A DNA stretch of 64,000 bases from positions 35,398,605-35,462,604 of the forward strand of contig NC_045130.1 in NCBI RefSeq assembly GCF_007655135.1, in the 5' to 3' direction. The notes beneath the pieces were generated by a model. The model saw only the letters and a program-made list of their open reading frames with translations. It did no database searches and was not told where the DNA came from. The first letter of the stretch is position 1. Each line of letters begins with the position of its first letter. Position numbers and translations under genes: made by a program. Origin of the DNA: Punica granatum. Taxonomy: Eukaryota > Streptophyta > Magnoliopsida > Myrtales > Lythraceae. Below, piece by piece: positions 12,500 through 22,158 of this stretch.

Positions 12500-13440
12500 C
12501 TCTTTATTCCACATAAGAGAACCATACTTAATTAAAACATTAAGAAAAGTGAGTAAAATGAAGAAAGTGTTTTCCACATGTTAATCCCTTTTATGACTTT
12601 TCTAGAAATCAATGGGTCAGCTGACCCCATAATTTTCCACTTAAGATCCGCCCAAATATACACCGTAGATGTTTGTAGTGTTCCTGTGGAAAATAAAAGA
12701 GATGGCAGTACAAATCAATTTCGAAGCCCCAATTTCAATCTGGTGTCCCTACTGGTCCTCTAATATATGAATTTATTTGATAATTTATTTTATTTCCCAG
12801 CATAAAGATCCATATCTAATCCAATATTATGGATTGAAGAAGAAAGTTGGTGTAGGGTTCCACATGGACGTATCAAATATCCGGCCATAGGGTTCCATAT
12901 TAATTTACACCAATGAGATGTGCCCTAGCACAGTCATGTGATGGTTCATGGCTTGTGATTCTGCAGTATTTTAGTCTACAATTGGTTTTTGAACTCTTGA
13001 CACCGTGAAATTAGTTGCTTCAAATCTCTCTTGAGGAGGACGAGAGAGAGAGAGAGAGTTTGGGGAGAAAAGGGCGTAGTGTTGGCTTGCCCTTACTACC
13101 ATCACCCCATGAAAGGTCGCCGGTCCCCTAAGAGGTCTTTGGTGACCTGTTTTGGGTGTGGTGGTGATTAAGTGAGCAGTTAACATCTCTCTCTTCTTTC
13201 GTTCCCTCTCTCTCTTTGACGTTCTCCTATTTTTCCCTTATTTATCTTTTTTATTATATTTGAAATTATTTTTTAATTCTTGAACTAATTAATTAATAAT
13301 AAATAAATTTTTACTCGGAAAAGTAATCAGAAGTGCACTTACTTCTTTTTAGATAGTTTGGGTGATAAAATGCAAATTTTCAATGATTAGGGAACACTTT
13401 GCTAATATATCCAAAAGATGGGGTAAATTGCAGTCTATTT
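12500..13440 (+). other. Distal upstream region of OMT-A, containing an orphan OMT promoter copy
   Basis: 12500-12630 matches 33300-33430 upstream of OMT-C. The ~800 bp from 12633 to 13430 is absent there. Inside it, 12690-12920 repeats the OMT proximal promoter: 'agagatggcag', 'ccccaatttca', 'tggtcctctaatat', then 'atcaaatatccggccatagggttc'. No OMT coding sequence follows. The rest includes a (GA)n run at about 13043-13060 and no gene. Confidence 0.6.
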
Positions 13441-13587
13441 ATATTGATAAATAATCGGGCCAGGACTCCATGGAATGATACGGTCGCGATATAACCAATA
13501 TTCACGTGTTTTATGCTGCCTCGCTAAAATTTGCAAAACTCAAATTATTTCCTCAAACAATAACTTGTACTCATCTTACCATATCTT

Positions 13588-13590
13588 ATC

Positions 13591-13655
<65 letters not shown>
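13588..13655. repeat. (TTA)n microsatellite
   Basis: About 22 copies of TTA in an uninterrupted run. The corresponding place upstream of OMT-C (about 33590-33610) is not expanded, so this is a private expansion. Frames through it encode only poly-Tyr or poly-Ile and are not genes. Confidence 0.95.
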
Positions 13656-13734
13656 TATAATACAATTTTATTTTATTTTTCAATCGGTAAAGGCTAATAA
13701 TTTCTATTCAAGAAGCACCAAAGAATCAAAGAAA

Positions 13735-13885
13735 TTGTAGTGCAACATCGCATACTTTTGACAGATAATTAAGATATTCCAGATTCGACACTCATTGTGA
13801 AATATCCATATTCTTTATTAGGATATTAAAAAGTTTCATTGTATTAGCTTACGTGGACTTCCCCAGTAACTGAAAAAGAAATGCC
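13735..13885 (+). mobile_element. Degraded SINE in the OMT-A upstream region
   Basis: Family features remain: a B-box-like 'agattcgacactc' at about 13783, then 'ttattaggatatta', 'cattgtattagct' and 'cagtaactgaaaaagaaat'. The same relic lies upstream of each OMT start (26375, 33695, 57803), so it predates the duplications. Confidence 0.55.
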
Positions 13886-14063
13886 AGGAAAAAAAAAGAG
13901 ATGGCAGCACAAATCATTTTCCATGCCCCAATTCAAGCTGGTGTCCTATTGGTCCTCTAATATGAACTTATTATATGATTTATTTTATTTCTCAACTTAC
14001 AAAATTTGTATTCAATTTATATTACAAATTAGAGAAGAAAGTAAGTTGCAGTCACTATTATTC

Positions 14064-14069
14064 CACGTG
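14064..14069 (+). promoter_or_regulatory. G-box CACGTG upstream of OMT-A
   Basis: A perfect CACGTG lies 35 bp before the TATA box. In the truncated copies the same position reads CAAGTG, and upstream of OMT-C it is deleted (ccagcacgc). G-boxes bind bHLH/bZIP factors. A function here is inferred. Confidence 0.5.
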
Positions 14070-14098
14070 CACGCATCAAATACCCGGCCATAGGGTTC

Positions 14099-14106
14099 TA
14101 TATAAT
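14099..14106 (+). promoter_or_regulatory. TATA box of OMT-A
   Basis: TATATAAT follows 'catagggttc' and lies 45 bp before the ATG. It is conserved upstream of OMT-C at 34049-34056 and upstream of both truncated copies. The OMT-A leader is about 35 bp shorter than the others. Confidence 0.7.
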
Positions 14107-14150
14107 TCACACACACCAAGTACAAGTCGAGTCCAGCGGACACATACCCT

Positions 14151-15472
14151 ATGGAGGGTTCGGGCATGAACAAGACAATAAGTGGTAATGCAAGAGGCTC
14201 ACTTGTGCATGCCCAAACCCACATATGGAACCACATATTCAGCTTCGTCAAATCCATGTCCTTGAAATGTGCCGTTCAATTGGGTATACCTGACATCATC
14301 CATAACCACGGTGGCCCCATGACCATCAACGAGCTCGTCTCAGCACTTTCGGTCCATCCAGGCAAGGCTCATTGCATCTCCCGCCTCATGCGTATCCTTG
14401 TCCACTCAGGCTTCTTCGAACAGACAAGCCTCCGAGTGGTTGCCCAGGATGACCGAGAAGAGGTAGGGTATGCCCTAAACAATGTCTCCTCCCTCCTCCT
14501 CAAGGACAACCCTTTGAGCACAAGGCCCTACGCACTCGCGATGCTGGACCCTGCGCTGATGAACTCGGGGCACTGCCTGGGCGCCTGGTTTCTGAACGAT
14601 GACCCTACCCCATTCAGCACGGAGCATGGATCGCTCTTCTTTGAGCACATGGGTAATGGGCCAGAGCAGAACTTGCTCTTCAACAATGCAATGGCAAGTG
14701 ATGCCAGGTTGTTAGCGACCGAGGTGTTAGGATCGGATTGCAAGAGGGCGTTCGAGGGGCTGAGGTCACTGGTGGACGTTGGGGGTGGAACTGGGACGAT
14801 GGCTAAAGCGATCGCGGCGGAGTTCCCGGATTTAGAGTGCACGGTGTTTGATCTCCCGCACGTGGTGGCGGGCTTGAAAGGGACCAAGAACGTGAAGTAC
14901 GTTGGAGGGAACATGTTTAAGGAAATTCCACCAGCAGACGCGTATCTTCTAAAGGCAAGTTTCCAATGTATATATCACTTCTTCTCGATAGGTAATTTAT
15001 GATGAAATAATCTCATATATTGATAATCCAGTAACTTCATCGGCCAATAAAGATTTTGAACACAAACATATATTATTGGTACGATATTATGTGGGATTGA
15101 ATTCTAGGAGATCAAACCATGCAGATATACATAATTGCCTATTAACGTGAAAAGTACGTTCCCTTATGGCAGTGGATAATCCATGATTGGAGCGACGAGG
15201 AAAGCGTGAAGATACTGAAACGATGCAAAGACGGACTAAGGGAAGGCAAGGGATGCAAGTTGATTATTGTCGATATCGTGTTGGGATTCGGTAAAGAAGA
15301 TGAGGAGTCGGTTGAGACGCAGCTCTTCTGCGACATGCAGCTTATGATTATACTTACAGGAAAAGAGCGGACCGAAAGAGAATGGGCTAAACTCTTTGTC
15401 GAAGCAGGTTTTCGTGACTATAAGATAACTCCTATGTTAGGTCTTCGGTCTTTGATCGAAGTATACCCCTGA
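14151..15472 (+). CDS. Plant type I O-methyltransferase OMT-A (resveratrol/isoflavone OMT-like), two exons
   Basis: Exons 14151-14954 and 15173-15472 join in phase to give 367 aa, the usual family length. The enzyme should transfer a methyl group from S-adenosylmethionine to a phenolic hydroxyl in the cytosol. The N-terminal dimerisation domain (about residues 20-75) has HIWNHIF and LGIPDIIHNHGGPMT, followed by LMRILVHSGFF. The SAM site is LVDVGGGTGTMAKAIAAEFP. Catalytic residues by analogy with isoflavone OMT are His272 (IIHDWSDEE), Asp302 (IIVDIVL) and Glu333 (GKERTEREW). The end GLRSLIEVYP is typical. Closest remembered relatives are grape resveratrol O-methyltransferase-like proteins, but the substrate cannot be assigned. 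Near the pocket it has LMNSGHC and SLFFEHM where OMT-C has LTDPWHC and SLIWEHM. The intron uses a GC donor; read-through stops after 283 aa and loses the catalytic residues. AATAAA at 15536 is a likely polyadenylation signal. Confidence 0.9.
14955..15172 (+). other. GC-AG intron of OMT-A
   Basis: The exon ends CTAAAG and is followed by GCAAGT; the acceptor is ATGGCAG before TGG. The family places LLK directly before W(I)(L/I)HDW, so this junction is required for the protein. The donor AG|GCAAGT is the standard GC-AG consensus. The same donor is found in OMT-C. Confidence 0.85.
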
Positions 15473-15984
15473 ATATGATCACTACTATGTCAATATTTAT
15501 CATTTTCAGTTTATGTACTACTACTGCCTCAAAATAATAAAACGATGTTCCTCTTAATTATTAAAGCTGACAAGTGTACTGTAATGTGGAAGCCTCATCT
15601 TTTTCGTGATAATCCTTTACTTATGGTTGTCTCTTCGACTACTCGATCAAATCATCAAAGAAATTATGATCGTACTTATCTAATGTATTGATACGCAAAA
15701 AATTAAACTTTTTAATTCTCCTAAATATTAAATATATATTTGAAAATAAATAAAAGTCTTCCTGATTCAAGAATAAAAATAAAAAGCAATACTAAAAAAA
15801 GCTCTTAATAAATTTTAAAAAAACTTTCACAATATCTCTCTTAATTAAAAAATTCAGGATTTTTTTGGTACTACTCTTGCGACTTGCACCGAAATAGCGC
15901 TTTGCCCATTTTTGGGTATAGTGCCTTATGCTATGAGTATCAATCCACTCTTATCAAAATGGGATTGCCTGTGTCCCTTGTAAC
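15473..15984 (+). other. 3' flank of OMT-A
   Basis: Contains the likely 3'UTR with AATAAA at 15536-15541, then AT-rich DNA collinear with the OMT-C flank at 35454-35964. No further gene. Confidence 0.6.
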
Positions 15985-16148
15985 CATGTGCGTATAGCGC
16001 AGTGGCACACGCTCTCGCCTGTTAATCAAGAGGTTCTAGATTCGATACTCAGTAAAACTATTCGTGCCCCTTCATTCGTTATTATGATTTCTATTTTATT
16101 GTATTAGATCCACAGACCTCCTTTATAACTGAAAAATGAGTTTCTTAC
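15985..16148 (+). mobile_element. tRNA-derived SINE
   Basis: The head carries an A-box TAGCGCAGTGG at about 15992 and a B-box-like 'agattcgatactc' at about 16035, spaced as in a pol III promoter, followed by a non-tRNA body ('tttctattttattgtattag', 'cctcctttataactgaaaaa'). The collinear copy after OMT-C is at 35965. The head is too diverged to be a functional tRNA gene. Confidence 0.7.
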
Positions 16149-16158
16149 AAAAAAGAAT

Positions 16159-17092
16159 GGGTAAAATACACTCTCCATGCAGATTTTGTATAATGACACA
16201 CCACCCCAATCTTAGCTAAATTGAACACTCTACCCTATTATTAAAAAAAAAAATTGATACTTCACGTTTTGACCATGTTGACTTAAGAAAATTCTTTTGG
16301 TCCTCAATTTTAGTTTACTTTTCAGTTTCGTTCCATAATACATGGTTAACCCATGTGTGGTCTTGCTGTTTAAATTACTCTCAAATCTATTGACATTTAA
16401 ATCTTTTCCGGATGCAAATTAATCTTAAAAATTAAGAAAATAAGGAAAGAAAAAGAACGCTTTTAGGTAATCCATTAGAGGTCGTTTTAAGGTATTAATC
16501 TTAAAAATTAAGAAAATAAGGAAAGAAAAAGAATGCTTTTAGGTAATCCATTAGAGGTCGTTTTAAGGTATTCAGTTATTTACCGTGGAGGTCTTTGCAC
16601 TTGACAAGACTCCACTTATAATGCCGATATCTTAAATTAGGAACTGTAAAATCTTAGTATTTGCAATGTAGACCTTGTCAGCGACCATACCATCACCCAA
16701 CATTATACTTCATTGGAGTATTGGCGGCATTTAGCATGGAATACAAGTTTCATATATAAATTTGCGACCATGTAATCTTTCATGAATAAATAAAATAATT
16801 CTAAAAAATTAACAAATGAATGTAAAAGAAACATCAATAAGGAGTAGGAGAGGGATGGTAACTACTTCGGCGATACAATAAGGAGTGGGAGAGGAATGGT
16901 AAAGTTGAGGATGAGAATAATTGAAAAGGAAAAATGAATTGGGATGAAAGTGAAAAGCAGCTAATAGTAGAGGATCAAAAGAAAATTTTCTTATTAAGTC
17001 AATAAAATCAACGGGGTAGAGTGTCTATTTTGGTTAAGAATAGGGTGAAGTTCATTAAACAAAACCATAAGGGAGGGGAGTATGCTTTATTC
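16159..17092. mobile_element. Mutator-like TIR element, 934 bp, with 9-bp target duplication
   Basis: Ends are inverted repeats of ~170 bp (left 'acactctaccctatt...gttgacttaagaaaattctt', right its complement near 16975-17030). Flanks are the identical 9-mer AAAAAGAAT at 16150-16158 and 17093-17101. No transposase coding. The sister copy downstream of OMT-C is at 36129-37258. The left arm of this element is what the truncated OMTs are fused to. Confidence 0.75.
16421..16572 (+). repeat. 76-bp tandem duplication
   Basis: The block beginning 'aatcttaaaaattaag' and ending 'gtcgttttaaggtatt' occurs twice with a 76-bp period and one visible mismatch. The sister units at 27170 and 36390 have a single copy, so this is a recent slip private to unit I. 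Confidence 0.85.
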
Positions 17093-17139
17093 AAAAAGAA
17101 TTAATTCCATCAAGGGAATGATTTGGGTGGCGTTTGGTC

Positions 17140-17515
17140 ATGGGTAGAGTTTAACTCCACTCCGTTCCTATATTAATATATATTTAAGTGGGGCTATAAT
17201 GATGGTTAAGAAAAAGTATGTGTGAGAATTTAGTATTAAATACGAGAAAAAGATAAAAAAAGAAATTATTATGTTGTTGAATTACTAGAAAAATGAAGTG
17301 GAGTTGGGAAATTTATTATTAAAAACTTGCTTGTAATAATGATTAGGAAAAAATGTGAAAGTTTATTATTAAATAGGAGAAAAAGACAAAATAATAATCA
17401 TTATCTTGTTGAATTTGATAAAAAATGAAGTGCAATGGAGTGGGGTTGTAATGGAAATAAACTCCATCACCAGACGAAGCAGTTATGGAGGAATGAAATT
17501 TAAGAGGAGTAAATT
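17140..17515 (+). repeat. MITE-like repeat, family M1
   Basis: Starts 'gtttggtcatgggtagagtttaac', contains the doublet core (gagaaaaagataaaa...ttgttgaatt) and closes with 'aaactccatcaccagacgaag', an imperfect inverse of the start. Collinear with 37295-37680. Confidence 0.6.
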
Positions 17516-18257
17516 GATATCTCTCTACCGTAAAAGAATTCATATTTCCTCCATTCTTGAGAATACTTTCCTTGTCTTTACTATATCCATGGAAAAATAG
17601 AATAAAGAAAATCATTTCATCGGCATGGGTTATTTCAAATGGGTCGGTATTTGTTCCCCTTAAATAAAGTCTCGCGTTCGAGTCTTGTAAATAAAAAAAA
17701 TTCACACTGGAAGAGTTTTACCCCTTAGTGGGCCGATCTGACTAAACAAAATTAGTCGAAAGTCCATTGGATTTCCAAATATTAAGGTGCATACCGAAAA
17801 AAATCATTTCATTCATTTTCCTTTTTCTCTAAAAGGAAAAAATATGAACAATTCTTAAGGTTGAGTAAAAAAACTTGATTCTTCAGTTTATCGAAACTGA
17901 TGGTCACATTGGCTTTTCAATATTGAATAAATTGTTTTATTAGCCTTTTTACATATTTGCCTGATGCGTGATTTGCACCTGGTAAATATATTCATTCGAT
18001 CTACTGTAATGACCTTTGTCTCGATTCAGAACTAAGAGATGTTTGGTATATATAATTCTCAGTAGAGAAAATACTCATGTCCCTTTATTTTTCCCTTCTT
18101 TTATTTGCTTTTAAACTCACGAGCTTTTCTTGTAAATTAAAGCAATAAAATAAATTTATTAATCTCCATGATCTCATCCTACAATAACTTCGAATATATC
18201 AGGCAATAATAACAACAAGGAAGGACCGGGCATTTTGATAGAGGAAAGTGAGTCGTT
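17516..18257. other. Intergenic DNA shared by the OMT units
   Basis: Collinear with 27400-28030, 37681-38400 and 58840-59460. AT-rich, no supportable gene. Confidence 0.6.
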
Positions 18258-18505
18258 GAGGGTGCGTTTGGATTCAGAGTTGAAGTATCTTTGATTTTAA
18301 TTTTGATTTTGATTTTGATTGTGGAAAAGGACAAATGAGATGTGATTATAAATTTGACTTAAGAAATTTATATTTTTGTTGTGTAGTGTGTTGAGTTAAA
18401 GTTAAAGTTAAAATTTTTAACTTGGAAAATGTGTGTTTTTGTTGTGTAGTGTGTTAAGTTAAAGTTAAAGTTAAAATTTTTTGTTCCTGAATCCAAACAG
18501 GGCCG
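18258..18505. mobile_element. Small TIR element (MITE) private to unit I
   Basis: Begins GGTGCGTTTGGATTCAGAGTT and ends CCTGAATCCAAACAGGGCC, an imperfect inverted pair. The interior has two copies of a 'tgttgtgtagtgtgtt(g/a)agttaaag' block. Units II and III read through here without it (for example 28038-28070). Confidence 0.65.
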
Positions 18506-18771
18506 AATTAGGAGGATAATTGTAAGTAAATTTATGGGCAAAATGCACAAATCTCCCTTGAGGTTTGGAGAAACGAAATTTAACTCCATTTGTTGAGAAT
18601 ATATGCACTTAACACCATTTGACTTAGTTGGCAAACTTATTATTATTTTGAGAGAATCGTAATTAGGTTCTCTTAAATTTTTCCTTTTTAGTCCATGCAT
18701 TTATATTTTTTTTACTGAATAAGGTTCACATTACATAAAATATTCATACACAATCTTTATTATTTATTATT

Positions 18772-20333
18772 GGGTAAATAACCTAAAAAAATACATACTA
18801 TTGACAAGTTCCATAATTTAGTACATACTTTAAAAATTTTCTAAAAAAGTACAATGTTTTAAAATTGTCCCATATCTAGCACGCCATTACCATTCCGTTT
18901 ATCCTTTGCCATTAATTGCTTATATGGCCGTTAATTTTGACTAGGTGGCCGTTAATTGACACGTGTAACACTCCCATTGGACATTGGCCATGAAAAACCT
19001 AGTGACGGGGCCATTTTTCTTTTTCTCTTCCTCTTCCGTGTTCTTCTTCGTCGATGAACTTCTATTGCTGAGTTGGAGGACAAGGGAGGCTGGGGTTTGT
19101 CAGGGCACGAGGAGCAGCGACAACCCAGTAGGGAACAAGTTGGGCAGCATCAATGGAACTCATGGAGCTTGAGAAGGTGCTGTGGTAAGTGGTACAACAG
19201 CACACCAACTAGAACGGCAAGTCCAACAAGGCCAGGAAGAACGGCATTCTGTGATTTGCAATGTCCAAAACTTCCCATTCTTACACAATCTCTTTCACCA
19301 ATCATCCGACAAATGTAAATCTACTTGGTAATGCATGGTAGCATCTGCATTAAAACTGTCTCCTATTCACCCATCCCTGCTAAGAGCATTTTTAACCAAA
19401 AGTTAGCTCATCTGCTACTCATTCAACTACTAAACATATACATATATCAAGCCATGAGGAACTGGAGATAAATCAGAAAAACTTGCGCACATAATTCAAA
19501 CAGAAATGAAAGCCTACCTCTTATCAAGTGACTGATCTTTCTCATTTGACGTGTTACTGTTACATTTGGAAGACTCGGAATGTTCTGAAGCTGTGGACAG
19601 TCGGAAACATTCAATGTTCTCAGGGACTTCAGTTCCTCGAGGCCCGGAATCTCCAGAAGATTTTCACAACCTTGCACTTCCAGTGCTCTTTAACCTCTGC
19701 AGGTTCGATAAATTACGCAACCTTCTAATTGCGTTACATCCAGTGAGGAGGGAAGGAGGCTGAGGTAGAGGTCGTAAGCTGAGGAAGGCAGTGAGGAGGG
19801 AAGGAGTCGGCTGAAGGGATGACAGAGGAAAGAGGAAGTTGGTGGAGTAGTGGTGTGATGTAAGGAAACAAATGTAGGAGGATGTGGATGAAATATGGAA
19901 GGTTGAGGAGGAAGGAATGGTCTGTGGGTGTCAAGAGAGATAGAGGGATAGAGAAGTCGGGAGGAAGGTAATGGATGGTGATGGACGAGGCCGAGCCATA
20001 GAGGAGAAGCTCGAGGTCGGGCTGCTACCGTCGGAGCTTGTGTGTGAGCTAAGTGGCGGTCAATCGGAAAGGAAGAGCAGGGGAGGAGGAAGAAGAGGGG
20101 AAGAATTGAAGGGGAAAAAAACTACCAATGGGAGTGTTACACGTGCCAATTAACGGCCACCTAGTCAAAATTAACGGCTACATAAGCAATTAGCGGCAAA
20201 GGACGGACGAAAGGGTAACGATGTGCTAGATGTGGGACAATTTTGAAACGTTGTACTTTTTTTGAAAATTTTTATAGCACGTGCTAGATTAAGGAACTTG
20301 TTGATAGTACGTGCTTTTTAAGATTATTTACCC
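18772..20333. mobile_element. Pack-MULE with captured host sequence
   Basis: The element is 1562 bp. Inverted arms of ~200 bp start GGGTAAATAA and run inward through 'ccgttaattttgactaggtgg' text to 'acacgtgtaacactcccattgg' (about 18980); the complement is at about 20128-20333. Flanks are identical 9-mers TTTATTATT at 18763-18771 and 20334-20342. There is no transposase. The ~1.1-kb interior holds an NLR leucine-rich-repeat fragment and GA-rich sequence unlike the AT-rich surroundings, which defines a Pack-MULE. Confidence 0.85.
19447..19740 (-). pseudogene. Fragment of an NLR (TIR-NBS-LRR type) leucine-rich repeat inside the Pack-MULE
   Basis: Minus-strand translation gives NLSNLQRLK, a one-base-scale frame break, then VQGCENLLEIPGLEELKSL followed by RTLNVSDCPQLQNIPSLPN. 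The spacing of L..L..L.V..C and 'IPGLEELKSL' is characteristic of C-terminal LRRs of plant TNL resistance proteins, which sense pathogen effectors. Only about two to three repeats are present, with no NB-ARC domain and no gene structure around them, so it cannot work as a receptor. It was presumably copied from a resistance gene elsewhere in the genome. A chimeric transcript from an element promoter is possible but not shown. Confidence 0.75.
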
Positions 20334-20489
20334 TTTATTATTTAATGAGTAAACATTTAAAATAAATAATAAAAATAATTGAAAGCTTCAATCTAGAGGA
20401 CAAATAAAGAGAGCGAAGGGAGGTGGCCTATCGCAGGGCACTAGGAATGAAAGTAAAAAGTTGAAAATCGAAGTTTGACCCAGTTAACA

Positions 20490-20733
20490 ACTACTACGAG
20501 CTGGGCTTCCACTTCTGGACTCGGACTTCCCTGGCATGGTATGTGTGCTCCCATACGCGCCTCCAGAATCATTACCACGGGCTCTGATACCATCTTAAAT
20601 TCTACCGAACTTACATGAGCTTGGGCTCAACTTCAACTCAAAAGATCAAGCTGTCAAATTGTGAGACCAAATTCCATATAAATCATTATATTTTCTTTTT
20701 ATACTTCCGATGTGGGATTAACTTTTCCCAACA
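20490..20733 (-). mobile_element. TRIM element, 5'-truncated copy
   Basis: Contains one LTR (20593-20733, minus strand starts TGTTGGGAAAAGTTAATCCC) with the PBS complement gctctgatacca directly beside it, plus internal sequence shared with 32950-33047. The second LTR is missing. Sequence beyond (cgacccgaaataaaat...) matches 33201 onwards. Confidence 0.6.
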
Positions 20734-20874
20734 CGACCCGAAATAAAATAAGTTGGGCTATTTGAATTTTGATCCGTGATAGACAATCCCGTCCCCCGTC
20801 CCCCTGAATGTCCCGTTTAAATGGACCTTTCAAGTAATATAAATTTATTTATTTGAGAACAAGTATGTAACATA

Positions 20875-21156
20875 ATGACACACGTCATAGCTTAATAACT
20901 AAGAGATTCCAAGTTTAATTCTCGTTAACAGACTATTCGTATTTCGTTATTAGTTATTAAAATTTCTATTTAACTATGAAGTTCATGGCCTCTTCTATAT
21001 AATTGAAAAAGAAATCCTATTTGTTAAAAAAAATCCTATTTATGTTACTTTTATTAATTACAGTGATGATTGTTTATATATTTTTCCTTGCATATTGGCA
21101 CGTTTTTTATTTGCATTATTTATCAAATCACGTGAAAACGCAGAAAGTGAACACAC
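20875..21156 (+). repeat. SINE plus flank: left boundary repeat of the segmental duplication
   Basis: A SINE body ('tcatagcttaataactaag', 'tttaattctcgttaac', 'cctcttctatataattgaaaa') followed by ~150 bp. A diverged version lies at about 52300-52598. Similarity is clearly lower here than in the DNA from 21157 onward, so this is the older repeat at which the recent duplication begins. Confidence 0.65.
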
Positions 21157-21229
21157 TTTGGAAGTTGGAACTATTAAGCACATCTTTTGCTAAGATAACT
21201 TGCAATGATCTATTAATAATCTAATATTA

Positions 21230-22158
21230 AGATATTGCAACTATGATCTCAATCACTTCGATCCGAAGGCCAATTAGACAGGCGGTATGGGTCCCTGAGA
21301 GGAAACGGCAGAAGCAGCCATCAACAATTATGTTTTCATAATCTTAAAAACAGAAAGAGCAAATCTGTTTACGAATCAAGTAATTAGGGGAATTTTCCCC
21401 AAAAAGGAAGTTCAACACCGTTATGTTCTCCTTCGTTCTAAAATACAAACATTAACTGGATGTCGTACTCATGCTACGCACATATATGTAGTCCGGCATG
21501 TTAAAATCGCTCAACAATGAGCTGGGGATTTAGAAATTCAAGTGATGACATTGATTCTTTCTCTCCGTTATGCTATTATACATTACATATAGATTGCGCA
21601 TTAATTCAAGGTTACTTGGGATGCTCTTTCATACCCAGGATCCTCTTCTAGATGAGGAATGTAACCTATAACTGAAAAATGAAAAGACATGTCCCCTCTT
21701 TGCGATTTATCTATTACACGAAAGGAGAGTCACGACGAAATTCTTAGCATGGTTAAGTTGAGGATTATGAGAGTTTCTATGCAATTTTTTATAATCCTCC
21801 ATAAGCACCCCCAATTAAACAATGTAAGGAATAAGGGCCCTAAAATGCTACCATTATTTCGGTATACATAATATAATGCCCATGGCATATATCTTGTATA
21901 GGCGAATAGCAATAAGGTAAAACTAAATTATTGTGGGGGTCATATTTTCTAACACGTGATAAATGTACAGTATAAATTATATATTAGAAGAAATGTACAT
22001 TTATAATATTAATCATTGTGAGTTTATCTTGCACTATCACATTCACTGAGTTCTTGTCATGAATTTGAATACTCATCTCTGCGCGTTTCTTTGCTACACG
22101 AGTTTCGACGGGCATGAACACATTGCATGATGGGGTCCCCCTGGGGCGTGCCGGAAAG
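21230..22158. other. Intergenic DNA, no gene seen
   Basis: Moderately AT-rich, with only short unsupported frames. Part of it ('catcaacaattatg...aaaacagaaag') is distantly similar to 50230-50290. Confidence 0.55.

Larger units (their letters stand above)
18536..20480. mobile_element. Older TIR element interrupted by a Pack-MULE, right end missing
   Basis: The left end GGGCAAAATGCAC follows TAAATTTAT and matches the inverted end of the element at 38458-45189. Its interior (AGGTTCTCTTAAA..., then 'tccatgcattta') is split at 18772 by the Pack-MULE and resumes at 20343 with 'taatgagtaaac...caatctagaggacaaataaag'. Homology to the unit III copy stops near 20480. Confidence 0.6.

Noticed and set aside
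13475..13697. Open frames with poly-Tyr or poly-Ile
   Set aside because: They are translations of the (TTA)n microsatellite.
14528..14914. 128-codon open frame antisense to OMT-A (and 183 codons antisense to OMT-C)
   Set aside because: Shadows of GC-rich coding DNA on the other strand; no family match and no splice or promoter context.
15985..16060. tRNA gene
   Set aside because: A- and B-box-like text is present, but the cloverleaf does not close and many similarly decayed copies with a common non-tRNA tail show it is a SINE head.
19447..19677. A functional small LRR gene
   Set aside because: Only two to three repeats, a frameshift upstream, and location within a Pack-MULE; a captured fragment explains it.
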